From Armatimonadota bacterium (GTDB taxonomy: Bacteria; Armatimonadota; Chthonomonadetes; Chthonomonadales; Chthonomonadaceae), in NCBI GenBank assembly GCA_026392135.1, contig JAPLCR010000271.1:1-7007 (forward strand): a stretch of DNA of 7,007 nucleotides. Reading direction: 5' to 3'. The notes beneath the pieces were generated by a model. It worked only from the letters and a program-made list of their open reading frames with translations, did not search any database and had not been told where the DNA came from. Positions 1 to 6,058 of the stretch are shown here, piece after piece. The translations under genes were made by a program, and so were the position numbers. Every line of letters starts with the position of its first letter. Within the stretch, counting starts at the first letter, position 1.

Positions 1-1380
1 AACTTTCGATTGCGCGATTGGCTTATCTCACGGCAACGCTACTGGGGAGCACCTATCCCGATGGTACACTGTCCTGCCTGCGGGATTGTGCCTGTGCCGG
101 AAGACCAACTTCCTGTTCTGCTTCCCGATGTGGAGAAGTATCAGCCTACCGGAACGGGTGAGTCGCCTCTGGCGGGTATCCCTGAATTTGTGAACACGAC
201 CTGCCCGCAGTGTAACGCTCCTGCGAAGCGCGAAACCGACACGATGGGCGGCTTCGCCTGCTCGTCGTGGTACTTCTTGCGCTTCGCCGACCCGAACAAC
301 TCGGAACGCCCCTTCGACCCGGAACTTGCGAACTACTGGCTTCCCGTCGACCTCTATGTGGGCGGCGCGGAACACGCGGTAATGCATCTGCTCTACGCCC
401 GTTTCTGGACGAAGGTGATGCACGACGCGGGGTTGGTTCCGTTTGATGAGCCTTTCCAGAGACTGAGAAATCAGGGGATGCTACTCGCCTATACCGCTGG
501 ACGCAGAGTGACCAAAGACGAAGACGGCGACGGCGAAGAAGTGGATACTAACGAGCCTTTGGAAGACTGGAAGGTTTTGAAGCCGGAAGAGAAGGCGACG
601 GTTCCTGAAGACCAGTGGATTTGGAAATGGGTGAAGATGAGCAAGAGTATGGGGAACGTGGTCACTCCTGATGAGATAGCGGAGCGGCTTGGAGCGGATA
701 CTTTGCGGCTCTATAGTCTGTTTGTCGCGCCGTTTGAGGAGACTGTGCTGTGGGCGGATAAGGGAATTGAGGGGGCGCACCGCTTTGTTAATCGCGTATG
801 GCGAATGTGGACAGAACTACGTCCGCACTACGTGGCGGACTGGCGCAACGGCTCTGCTGCAACTAGCGACGCGGAGCGCAAACTACGCCGTAAACTGCAC
901 CAGACGATTCGGAAGGTGGGCGGCGACATCGAGGAGTTCAAGTTTAATACGGGGGTAGCCGCGCTGATGGAGTTCACCAACGAGTTATCGGCGTTCCGTA
1001 ATACACTGGGCAACCAGACCCCTACTCCCGAACAGACGACGCTGGTTTCGGAGATTTTGGAGACGCTGACGCTGATACTTGCGCCTATCGCGCCGCACCT
1101 TGCAGATGAGTTTTGGGAACTGCTGGGCAAAGAGGGCTTCACCTTCCGAGTTCCTTTTCCGCAGTTCGACCCCGAAGCCGCCGCTGAGGAGAGTATCCTT
1201 ATTGTAGTGCAGGTGAACGGCAAACTGCGCGACCGCCTACAGGTTGCGCCGGGCACGGAGACGGCGGAGATTGAGCGGCTGGCTCTGGCGTGCGAGAAGG
1301 TGCAGGCGGAGATGCAGACGAAGCAGGTGCGTAAGGTGATTTCGGTTCCGGGCAAGCTGGTGAATATCGTGATGGGGTAG
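1..1380 (+). CDS. leuS: Leucyl-tRNA synthetase, C-terminal 459 residues (5' end outside window)
   Basis: This cytoplasmic class I aminoacyl-tRNA synthetase charges tRNA-Leu with leucine. The frame is open from base 1, so the start lies upstream. Bacterial LeuRS is usually 800-880 residues, so slightly more than half is visible. The fragment begins with the strand after the CP1 editing domain (RDWLISRQRYWGAP, residues 5-18). A CPAC/CPQC pair follows at about 24-27 and 68-71, suggesting a zinc-binding insert. Next come the catalytic-core blocks SSWYFLRF and VGGAEHAVMHLLY (about 121-133). An acidic leucine-specific insert (about 165-205) precedes the KMSKS loop (212-216, bases 634-648). The helical anticodon-binding domain and the C-terminal domain (VQVNGKLRDRLQV) follow. 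The first half of the Rossmann fold with HIGH, and the editing domain, are off-window. The stop is TAG, followed after 10 nt by the next gene. No terminator is visible between them. Identity is very secure. Confidence 0.97.
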   Translation, partial: NFRLRDWLISRQRYWGAPIPMVHCPACGIVPVPEDQLPVLLPDVEKYQPTGTGESPLAGIPEFVNTTCPQCNAPAKRETDTMGGFACSSWYFLRFADPNNSERPFDPELANYWLPVDLYVGGAEHAVMHLLYARFWTKVMHDAGLVPFDEPFQRLRNQGMLLAYTAGRRVTKDEDGDGEEVDTNEPLEDWKVLKPEEKATVPEDQWIWKWVKMSKSMGNVVTPDEIAERLGADTLRLYSLFVAPFEETVLWADKGIEGAHRFVNRVWRMWTELRPHYVADWRNGSAATSDAERKLRRKLHQTIRKVGGDIEEFKFNTGVAALMEFTNELSAFRNTLGNQTPTPEQTTLVSEILETLTLILAPIAPHLADEFWELLGKEGFTFRVPFPQFDPEAAAEESILIVVQVNGKLRDRLQVAPGTETAEIERLALACEKVQAEMQTKQVRKVISVPGKLVNIVMG

Positions 1381-1386
1381 AGGAGG
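1381..1386 (+). promoter_or_regulatory. Shine-Dalgarno AGGAGG for the cassette's first gene
   Basis: AGGAGG begins directly after the leuS stop codon and ends 4 nt before the ATG at 1391. The whole leuS-to-cassette gap is 10 nt, so there is no room for a separate promoter between the genes. Transcription from leuS, or from a promoter inside its coding region, is implied. Confidence 0.7.
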
Positions 1387-1390
1387 GGGC

Positions 1391-2266
1391 ATGAATCTCT
1401 TTACGGTATGTTCAGATAACGGTCAACGCCTGAAAGCACAGTATGAGAGCGGCTTTTCCGCCGAGGACAGGGCGAAAGCGGAGCCTTTTCTGGAGGACGT
1501 TCGCGAACGGGGGCGTTTGTCTATCAACCGAACCCCCTCCCATCTGTTCAATATTCTACAGGAGAGAATCTATCTCAATGTTCACCGATTTGCAGAACGC
1601 GAGAGCGGAAGACTTGGCAAAAGCGTTGAGGACATCCTCCATGAAAAACTGAAAGACAAGTGGTTCGCGAAGCGTGTCGCATTTGATAGCCACTTCGAGG
1701 CAGGAACGGCGTTTCTTTACGCCTCTCTGAATATCGGGAACGCGGGGGCGCTTCACTATGGCGATTACTGCATCATCTGGAAGAGAGACCTGCACAACGA
1801 CTATCGCACAGGCTACCTCGAAGGAGATAGTTTGGTACGCTTTGTGTCCAACTCTAACGAGGTGGACGAGGAGAGCCTGAGCGTCGGTTGCGCTTGCCAC
1901 GATACAAAACAGTATCTCGCGGTGCATAAACATCGCGCTGTAGCCCTGAGCGCAGACAGGAGCCTTTGGGCGAATTGCCTCTGCAACGATGGAAAAGAGG
2001 ACAAACAGGACTACATTGAAGCCATCTTCGAGAACGGAACGGGCGAAGTCGCCATCTCGTATATAGAGGAGATTCGCTTGCCTCAAGAGAATAAAAAGCG
2101 GTATGAGGACACGGAACAAGAGTTACGCCTCTTGGATGATGAGGAGTATGCGATTTTCGAGGAGACCGACGCGGAGACAGCGCAAATGGTGACTGCATTC
2201 CAAAAAATTAGCGAGATTATAGCGGAGAGAGGTCTCCCTATGATAAAGGGTATCAAAGATGCTTAA
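1391..2266 (+). CDS. Uncharacterised 291-aa cassette protein, weakly ADP-ribosyltransferase-like
   Basis: First gene of the three-gene cassette, in frame from an ATG with a strong Shine-Dalgarno. I do not recognise the family with certainty. It has no signal peptide or membrane segment, so it is probably cytoplasmic. Residues 1-105 look helical and charged. The middle has the series LYASLN (109-114), HYGDY (122-126), RTGY (139-142), GDS (145-147), YIEAIFENG (208-216) and IEEIRLP (225-231). From memory this order resembles ADP-ribosyltransferase-fold families such as DUF3626 (YGALN ... FG ... RSTF ... DS ... YIEAQVHG ... VEA). That match is an inference and needs a profile search. Five Cys/His residues cluster at C167, C169, H170, C196 and C198. 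The C-terminus (from about 235) is a very acidic helix. The gene overlaps the next by 8 nt. It could be the effector of the system, or simply a conserved partner. Confidence 0.85.
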   Translation: MNLFTVCSDNGQRLKAQYESGFSAEDRAKAEPFLEDVRERGRLSINRTPSHLFNILQERIYLNVHRFAERESGRLGKSVEDILHEKLKDKWFAKRVAFDSHFEAGTAFLYASLNIGNAGALHYGDYCIIWKRDLHNDYRTGYLEGDSLVRFVSNSNEVDEESLSVGCACHDTKQYLAVHKHRAVALSADRSLWANCLCNDGKEDKQDYIEAIFENGTGEVAISYIEEIRLPQENKKRYEDTEQELRLLDDEEYAIFEETDAETAQMVTAFQKISEIIAERGLPMIKGIKDA

Positions 2267-2861
2267 ACTTTGCGCCGCCGCGTATGAGGACGGATACGCC
2301 GTCTATACAGAGGGCGATAGGATGTTCATGCTTCGCCCTCCCTATCGCGGTCAGGCTTCCATAGAGGTAGGATGCGAGGCGTTGGGACGCGCCATCACCC
2401 TGCACGGCTTCAAGCAAACGAACGAACAGTTTGAGGGCATTAGCGAACTCATCGCGCACCTGAAAGCGAAGTGGTCGGAAGCGAGTCCCTTGCCTCCTCG
2501 TGAAGCGGTAGACCGCAGAGCCAGCGAGAGTTTGCGAAGGGCGGAACCCGACACATTAGAGCGGTTGTTAATCAAAATCGAGACCGAGATGATGCCTCGC
2601 AAGCGGTGGGATAAACTTCAACGCATCCTGCAAGACATTCTTGCAAACGAGAACCTGCGAAAGTGCGACGACCTTTATCGGAAGTGTTGTCGCCTACTAG
2701 AAGAGTGTACAACGCAACAAAACGCGCCCAAACAACTGCTAGATAAGGATATAGCGGAGTTCAAGCGTATGCCTGCTATTTTTCAGAAGGTAGCGGCGGC
2801 GGCGGAACCAGCAAAGAAGAGGCGTTTCTCGCTTCCCGTAGGTTCGAGGATAGCCGCGTAG
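2259..2861 (+). CDS. Uncharacterised 200-aa cassette protein
   Basis: Second gene of the cassette. The ATG lies inside the end of the previous gene (8-nt overlap), with a modest AAAGGG about 8 nt upstream at 2245-2250, suggesting translational coupling. I do not recognise the family. Residues 1-70 look like a small alpha/beta domain with short strands (DGYAVYTEGD, FMLRPPYRG) and a helix ending around HLKAKW. A proline- and charge-rich linker follows (about 75-95), then a helical region rich in Lys, Arg and Glu (about 97-180) with C136, C143, C144 and C150. The tail is basic (AKKRRF). There is no signal peptide or membrane segment. Its fixed position between the 291-aa protein and the ATPase suggests an adaptor or regulatory partner, but function is unknown. 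The TAG stop shares its last base with the GTG start at 2861. Confidence 0.85.
   Translation: MLKLCAAAYEDGYAVYTEGDRMFMLRPPYRGQASIEVGCEALGRAITLHGFKQTNEQFEGISELIAHLKAKWSEASPLPPREAVDRRASESLRRAEPDTLERLLIKIETEMMPRKRWDKLQRILQDILANENLRKCDDLYRKCCRLLEECTTQQNAPKQLLDKDIAEFKRMPAIFQKVAAAAEPAKKRRFSLPVGSRIAA
2846..2850 (+). promoter_or_regulatory. Shine-Dalgarno GAGGA that selects the GTG start at 2861
   Basis: GAGGA ends 10 nt before GTG at 2861. That GTG opens the frame holding the KGGVGRT P-loop and overlaps the preceding stop by one base. The ATG at 2934, which opens the long ATPase-TPR frame, has no purine-rich sequence upstream. This argues that translation of the ATPase was meant to start at 2861. 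Confidence 0.6.
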
Positions 2862-2977
2862 TGAAGACCGTCACCTTCTACTCGTATAAGGGCGGGGTGG
2901 GGCGCACCCTACTCATGGTGAACCTAGCGCCTCATGTCTCGCGGCAAAAAACTGGTACTGCTGGACTGCGACCTTGA
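2861..2977 (+). CDS. N-terminal P-loop fragment of the KGGVGR-type ATPase, frameshifted (38 codons)
   Basis: This short frame encodes the missing start of the ATPase. After the GTG come KTVTFYSYKGGVGRT and LLMVNLAPHVSR. The first is the beta-strand plus deviant Walker A motif of MinD/ParA-like ATPases of the KGGVGR group, at bases 2888-2908; its Lys and Thr would bind nucleotide phosphate and magnesium. The frame then runs out of register at about 2945 and ends at TGA 2975-2977. The continuation of the domain (RGKKLVLLDCDLEAPG) is in the frame one base further on. The start choice rests on the GAGGA upstream, the 1-nt overlap with the previous gene, and the expected family N-terminus. It is best read as the 5' part of one broken or recoded gene rather than an independent peptide gene. 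Confidence 0.75.
   Translation: MKTVTFYSYKGGVGRTLLMVNLAPHVSRQKTGTAGLRP
2930..2952 (+). other. Frameshift point inside the ATPase domain
   Basis: Upstream homology (P-loop, NLA) is in the frame of 2861 and downstream homology (GKKLVLLDCD) is in the frame of 2934, so a net +1 shift is needed between them. Only 13 nt separate the NLA codons from the Gly of GKK. From memory the family usually has about six residues (18 nt) there. The local sequence CGGCAAAAAACTG would be repaired by CGGCAAGGCAAAAAACTG, reading R-Q-G-K-K-L. Loss of one copy of a GGCAA direct repeat therefore explains it neatly. Loss of two G from CGGGGC is an alternative. Slippage on the A6 run at 2946-2951 is also possible. Confidence 0.7.
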
Positions 2978-4502
2978 AGCGCCCGGTCTGCACTACAAGT
3001 TCGACTATGAGAAGGTGACAAGCAAGGTAAGCGTAGGGGTTGTAGACTTCTTCCATCAGTTCAAGCGAGACGAAACCCTCCCTGAGATGAGCGAGATGCT
3101 ACTGGAAGCGCAGACCCACGAATCGGGCGGCTCCATCCATATCGTGCCGGCGGGAGATATTCAGACGGTCAGGTACTGGGAGAGGCTCTCCGAACTGGAT
3201 TGGCGCGATATGCTCTATGAGGGCTACGGCTTTCACCTCTTTCTGGAACTGCAGCGGCGTATCGCGGAAGAGTTGGAGTTTCAGCCGGACTACCTGTTCA
3301 TAGATTCACGAACGGGTATCACCGAAGTCGGAGGCGTGGTTACAACGGTTCTGCCGGACGCGCTGGTCTGCATTTTTATTAACAACAGGGAGAACATCGA
3401 GGGAACTCGCGAAGTCCTCCGCGCTATCCAACGCTCTCCGAGTTATCTTCCCGACGGCAAGCGTACTCAGACCGTTCCCGTCCTCTCTCGAATCCCCTTC
3501 CACCCCGAAAACTCCCCCGAAGAGCCTGACCTTCTTGAAGAGATGCGAACGCAACTGAACGAAAAGGCGTACCAACTGGAGGATACGCTGAACGTAAAAG
3601 ACATCAGCGTTCTGCATATCGAACCCTCGTTGGCTATGCAGGAGGCGATTCTAGTCGGTAACCCCAAATACTCTGTCGATGCCTCCCCGCTGTATGGCGA
3701 CTATTTGAAACTTGGCGATATTCTCTTTCCTGATGTTGTCACAGATTTGAACAGAGCTAAATCCCTCCTCAATCTTGCCCAAGTGCACTATGAGAAGTAT
3801 CGTGTTAGTGAAGCCAAACCGCTTGTCGAAAAGGCGTTAGAACTCTACAAGCAGGTAGGCGATGTGCAGGGAGAGGCGAACTGCATCTTTAGTCTGGGAG
3901 ACATCGCTCTTCGTCGTTCCGACCATGCCGCGGCAAAAGAGAGGTATGAACAGGCTCTTCCGCTCTACAAGCAGGTAGGCGATGTGCAGGGAGAGGCGAA
4001 CTGCATCCGGAGTCTGGGAGACATCGCTCTGGCTCGTTCCAACCATGCCGCGGCAAAAGAGAGGTATGAACAGGCTCTTCCGCTCTACAAGCAGGTAGGC
4101 TCTGTGCAGGGAGAGGCGAACTGCATCATGAGTCTGGGAGACATCGCTCTGGCTCGTTCCGACCATGCCGCGGCAAAAGAGAGATATGAACAGGCTCTTC
4201 CGCTCTACAAGCAGGTAGGCTCTGTGCAGGGAGAGGCGAACTGCATCCGGAGTCTGGGAGACATCGCTCTTCGTCGTTCCGACCATGCCGCGGCAAAAGA
4301 GAGGTATGAACAGGCTTTAGAGCTTTACACACGTATCCCTGAACCGTTCTCTATGGGATGGACTCATAAAAGGCTGGCAGAGGTTGTCTTTCCTGAAGCA
4401 GAGCGAGAGAAGCATCTTAGCGAGGCGCGAAAGTTATGGCTCTCCATCGGACGGGAAGACCTTGTAGAAGAGTTGGACTCAACCCAAACCCTGACACGTT
4501 AA
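2934..4502 (+). CDS. MinD/ParA-like (KGGVGR group) ATPase fused to TPR repeats; main frame, lacks its own P-loop
   Basis: Third gene of the cassette, probably a cytoplasmic NTP-driven switch or sensor. In order: DCDLEAPGLHY (bases 2964-2996) is the conserved acidic motif after the P-loop. FIDSRTGITEVGG (DSRTG at 3303-3317) is the Walker B/switch region typical of this group. LPDALVCIFINNRENIEGT and VPVLSRIPFHPE are core strands of the SIMIBI fold, which ends near 3720. A linker leads to about 160 residues of near-identical 40-residue TPRs (3841-4320). A final degenerate TPR (PEPFSMGWTHKRLAEV) and a short helical tail close the protein. The ATG at 2934 has no Shine-Dalgarno and would give a product without Walker A, so this is probably not the natural start. 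The intended protein of about 546 residues begins at 2861 in another frame. The copy may be a pseudogene, a recoded gene or a sequence error. TPR-ATPase fusions of this kind are known in bacterial conflict and signalling systems; the ligand is unknown. Confidence 0.88.
   Translation: MSRGKKLVLLDCDLEAPGLHYKFDYEKVTSKVSVGVVDFFHQFKRDETLPEMSEMLLEAQTHESGGSIHIVPAGDIQTVRYWERLSELDWRDMLYEGYGFHLFLELQRRIAEELEFQPDYLFIDSRTGITEVGGVVTTVLPDALVCIFINNRENIEGTREVLRAIQRSPSYLPDGKRTQTVPVLSRIPFHPENSPEEPDLLEEMRTQLNEKAYQLEDTLNVKDISVLHIEPSLAMQEAILVGNPKYSVDASPLYGDYLKLGDILFPDVVTDLNRAKSLLNLAQVHYEKYRVSEAKPLVEKALELYKQVGDVQGEANCIFSLGDIALRRSDHAAAKERYEQALPLYKQVGDVQGEANCIRSLGDIALARSNHAAAKERYEQALPLYKQVGSVQGEANCIMSLGDIALARSDHAAAKERYEQALPLYKQVGSVQGEANCIRSLGDIALRRSDHAAAKERYEQALELYTRIPEPFSMGWTHKRLAEVVFPEAEREKHLSEARKLWLSIGREDLVEELDSTQTLTR
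3841..4320 (+). repeat. Four tandem 120-nt units encoding 40-residue TPRs
   Basis: The units start at 3841, 3961, 4081 and 4201 with an exact 120-nt period and no indels. Each encodes LYKQVG-x-VQGEANCI-x-SLGDIAL-x-RS-x-HAAAKERYEQAL. Differences fall almost only in four codons. They are D/D/S/S (3861, 3981, 4101, 4221), F/R/M/R (3888, 4008, 4128, 4248), R/A/A/R (3912, 4032, 4152, 4272) and D/N/D/D (3921, 4041, 4161, 4281). Apart from AGG/AGA in unit 3, CTT/CTG beside the R/A site and the diverged outer edges, the units are identical in bases. This points to recent expansion or gene conversion. The array is coding, so it is not a CRISPR. Confidence 0.97.
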
Positions 4503-4582
4503 AACAACCTGTACCCTTTTCGCCCGCGCCAATGTCAAACTCAACAAGACAAGCAAAACTCAGTATCGGAGCGTACAACATC

Positions 4583-6025
4583 ATGAAACAGAATCACCCC
4601 TTACACAACCTTCCCCCCGCCTACTCATCGCGGCGGGAGATGTTTCAGCAGTGCGGAACCGGCTTCGGAATGCTCGCGCTGGCGAGTCTCTTCTCGGAGG
4701 AGGGGCAGGCGCAAGCGATAAACCCCGCCCAGCCTCTCGCGCCGAGAGCGCCCATGTTCCTGCCCAAAGCCAAGCGCGTTATTTTCCTCTTCATGTCGGG
4801 CGGTCCCTCGCACGTAGACACCTTCGACCCCAAGCCGCTCCTCGCCCGCGATAACGGCAAGCCCCTTCCCTTCGAGAAGCCGAAACTAGAGCGCACCAAG
4901 ACAGGCGCTCTCTTCGGTTCGCCCTTCAAGTTCAGCAAGCACGGGCAGTCGGGCGCGGAGGTGAGCGAACTGTTTCCGCACCTCGCAACGTGCGTAGACG
5001 ATATGTGCATCATCCGCTCGATGGTCGCGGACAACATCAACCACAACGGCGCGTGCCTACAGATGAACACGGGAGAGCAGGCGTTTTCGCGCCCTAGTCT
5101 CGGCTCGTGGCTTACCTACGGGCTAGGCACAGAGAACCAGAATCTGCCCGGCTTCATGGTGATAAGCCCCTCCCAGCCCGCGCAGGGCGCTCCTCTGTGG
5201 AGTTCGAGTTTTCTGCCCGCCGTCTATCAAGGCACGCTCGTCAACGACCTCAAGAACCCGATTGCGAACCTGCACAACGCTCAGATTTCACGCGAACGCC
5301 AGCGCAAGCAACTGGATACTCTCCGCCAACTCAACGAAATCCACCTCAAGCAGAGGCAGGAGGACAATCAACTCGCGGCGCGTATCTCTAGCTTTGAACT
5401 CGCCTACCGTATGCAGGTGGAAGCCCCCGAAGCCTTCGATACCGGGAGCGAATCCGCTGAAACGAAAAAACTGTACGGCATGGACGACAAGGTGACGGAG
5501 ACGTTCGGAACGCAGTGCCTTATGGCGCGGCGACTGGTGGAGCGCGGCGTGCGGATGGTACAGGTCTACCACACCGCGACTAGCAAGCGCTCTAGTTGCC
5601 AACTCTGGGACCAGCACGGCGGACTGCGCGAAGAGCTCCCCGCGAACTGCGCCTCCACCGACAAGCCCCTCGCGGGTCTGCTGAAAGACCTCAAGGCGCG
5701 GGATATGCTCAAGGATACGCTCGTGATATGGGGCGGCGAGTTCGGGCGCACTCCCACCGCCGAAAACGGCAACGGGCGCGAACACCACCCCTTCGGCTTC
5801 ACGATGTGGATGGCGGGCGGCGGCGTGAAGAGCGGTCTCGTCTACGGCGCGACGGACGACTACGGCTGGCACTCCGTAGAGAACCGCGTACACGTTCACG
5901 ACCTTCATGCGACGATACTGCACCTCATGGGCATAGACCACACGAAACTGACCTACTTCTACGGCGGGCGCAACTACCGCCTCACCGATGTCTACGGCAA
6001 TATCGTCAAGGATATTTTAGCGTGA
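4583..6025 (+). CDS. DUF1501 family secreted protein with Tat signal (sulfatase/alkaline-phosphatase-like fold)
   Basis: A 480-residue protein of the DUF1501 family, within the usual family length. The N-terminus has a twin-arginine motif (SRREMF, residues 16-21) and a short hydrophobic stretch (GFGMLALASLF), so Tat export is predicted. Family blocks follow in order: RVIFLFMSGGPSHVDTFDPK (65-84), FPHLATCVDDMCIIRSM, INHNGACLQMNTG, PSLGSWLTYGLG, CLMARRLVERGVRMVQVYH, WDQHGGL (342-348), IWGGEFGRTP (382-391), GREHHPFGF and VHDLHATILHLMGIDH. The Asp, His and Glu residues in these blocks fit a metal-dependent alkaline-phosphatase-superfamily fold, but the substrate is unknown. The start at 4583 is preferred because it puts the Tat motif near the N-terminus and has GGAG about 11 nt upstream. 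In-frame ATGs at 4436 (inside the preceding gene) and 4532 have weaker support. In Planctomycetota and relatives this family usually sits beside DUF1549/DUF1553 cytochrome-type genes; none is present here. The gene looks more GC-rich than its neighbours. Confidence 0.94.
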   Translation: MKQNHPLHNLPPAYSSRREMFQQCGTGFGMLALASLFSEEGQAQAINPAQPLAPRAPMFLPKAKRVIFLFMSGGPSHVDTFDPKPLLARDNGKPLPFEKPKLERTKTGALFGSPFKFSKHGQSGAEVSELFPHLATCVDDMCIIRSMVADNINHNGACLQMNTGEQAFSRPSLGSWLTYGLGTENQNLPGFMVISPSQPAQGAPLWSSSFLPAVYQGTLVNDLKNPIANLHNAQISRERQRKQLDTLRQLNEIHLKQRQEDNQLAARISSFELAYRMQVEAPEAFDTGSESAETKKLYGMDDKVTETFGTQCLMARRLVERGVRMVQVYHTATSKRSSCQLWDQHGGLREELPANCASTDKPLAGLLKDLKARDMLKDTLVIWGGEFGRTPTAENGNGREHHPFGFTMWMAGGGVKSGLVYGATDDYGWHSVENRVHVHDLHATILHLMGIDHTKLTYFYGGRNYRLTDVYGNIVKDILA

Positions 6026-6042
6026 CGCGCCCGCCCTTTCTG

Positions 6043-6050
6043 AAAAGGAG
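6043..6050 (+). promoter_or_regulatory. Shine-Dalgarno AAAAGGAG for the 119-aa gene
   Basis: AAAAGGAG ends 8 nt before the ATG at 6059, which is ideal spacing and fixes that start. The gap to the DUF1501 stop is 33 nt with no obvious hairpin terminator, so readthrough from upstream is possible. Confidence 0.7.
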
Positions 6051-6058
6051 AAAACGAT

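Noticed and set aside
2946..2952. A-AAA-AAC, a classical -1 ribosomal slippery heptamer at the frameshift point
   Set aside because: The heptamer is not in register with the incoming frame from 2861, and a -1 shift from that frame would not reach the 2934 frame, which needs +1 or -2.
3837..4286. Long open frame on the - strand across the TPR array
   Set aside because: It is a repetitive antisense shadow of the 120-nt TPR units, which contain no stop in that frame; the + strand has the recognisable protein.
3841..4320. Regular repeats as a CRISPR array
   Set aside because: Units are 120 nt, contiguous, have no unique spacers and encode TPRs in frame.
4436..4582. Upstream in-frame ATGs (4436, 4532) as the start of the DUF1501 protein
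   Set aside because: 4436 lies inside the preceding gene and 4532 has no Shine-Dalgarno; both would bury the Tat motif far from the N-terminus.
5288..5941. 217-residue open frame on the - strand inside the DUF1501 gene
   Set aside because: It lies opposite a strongly conserved gene in GC-rich sequence, which creates long antisense frames; its protein shows no recognisable motif.
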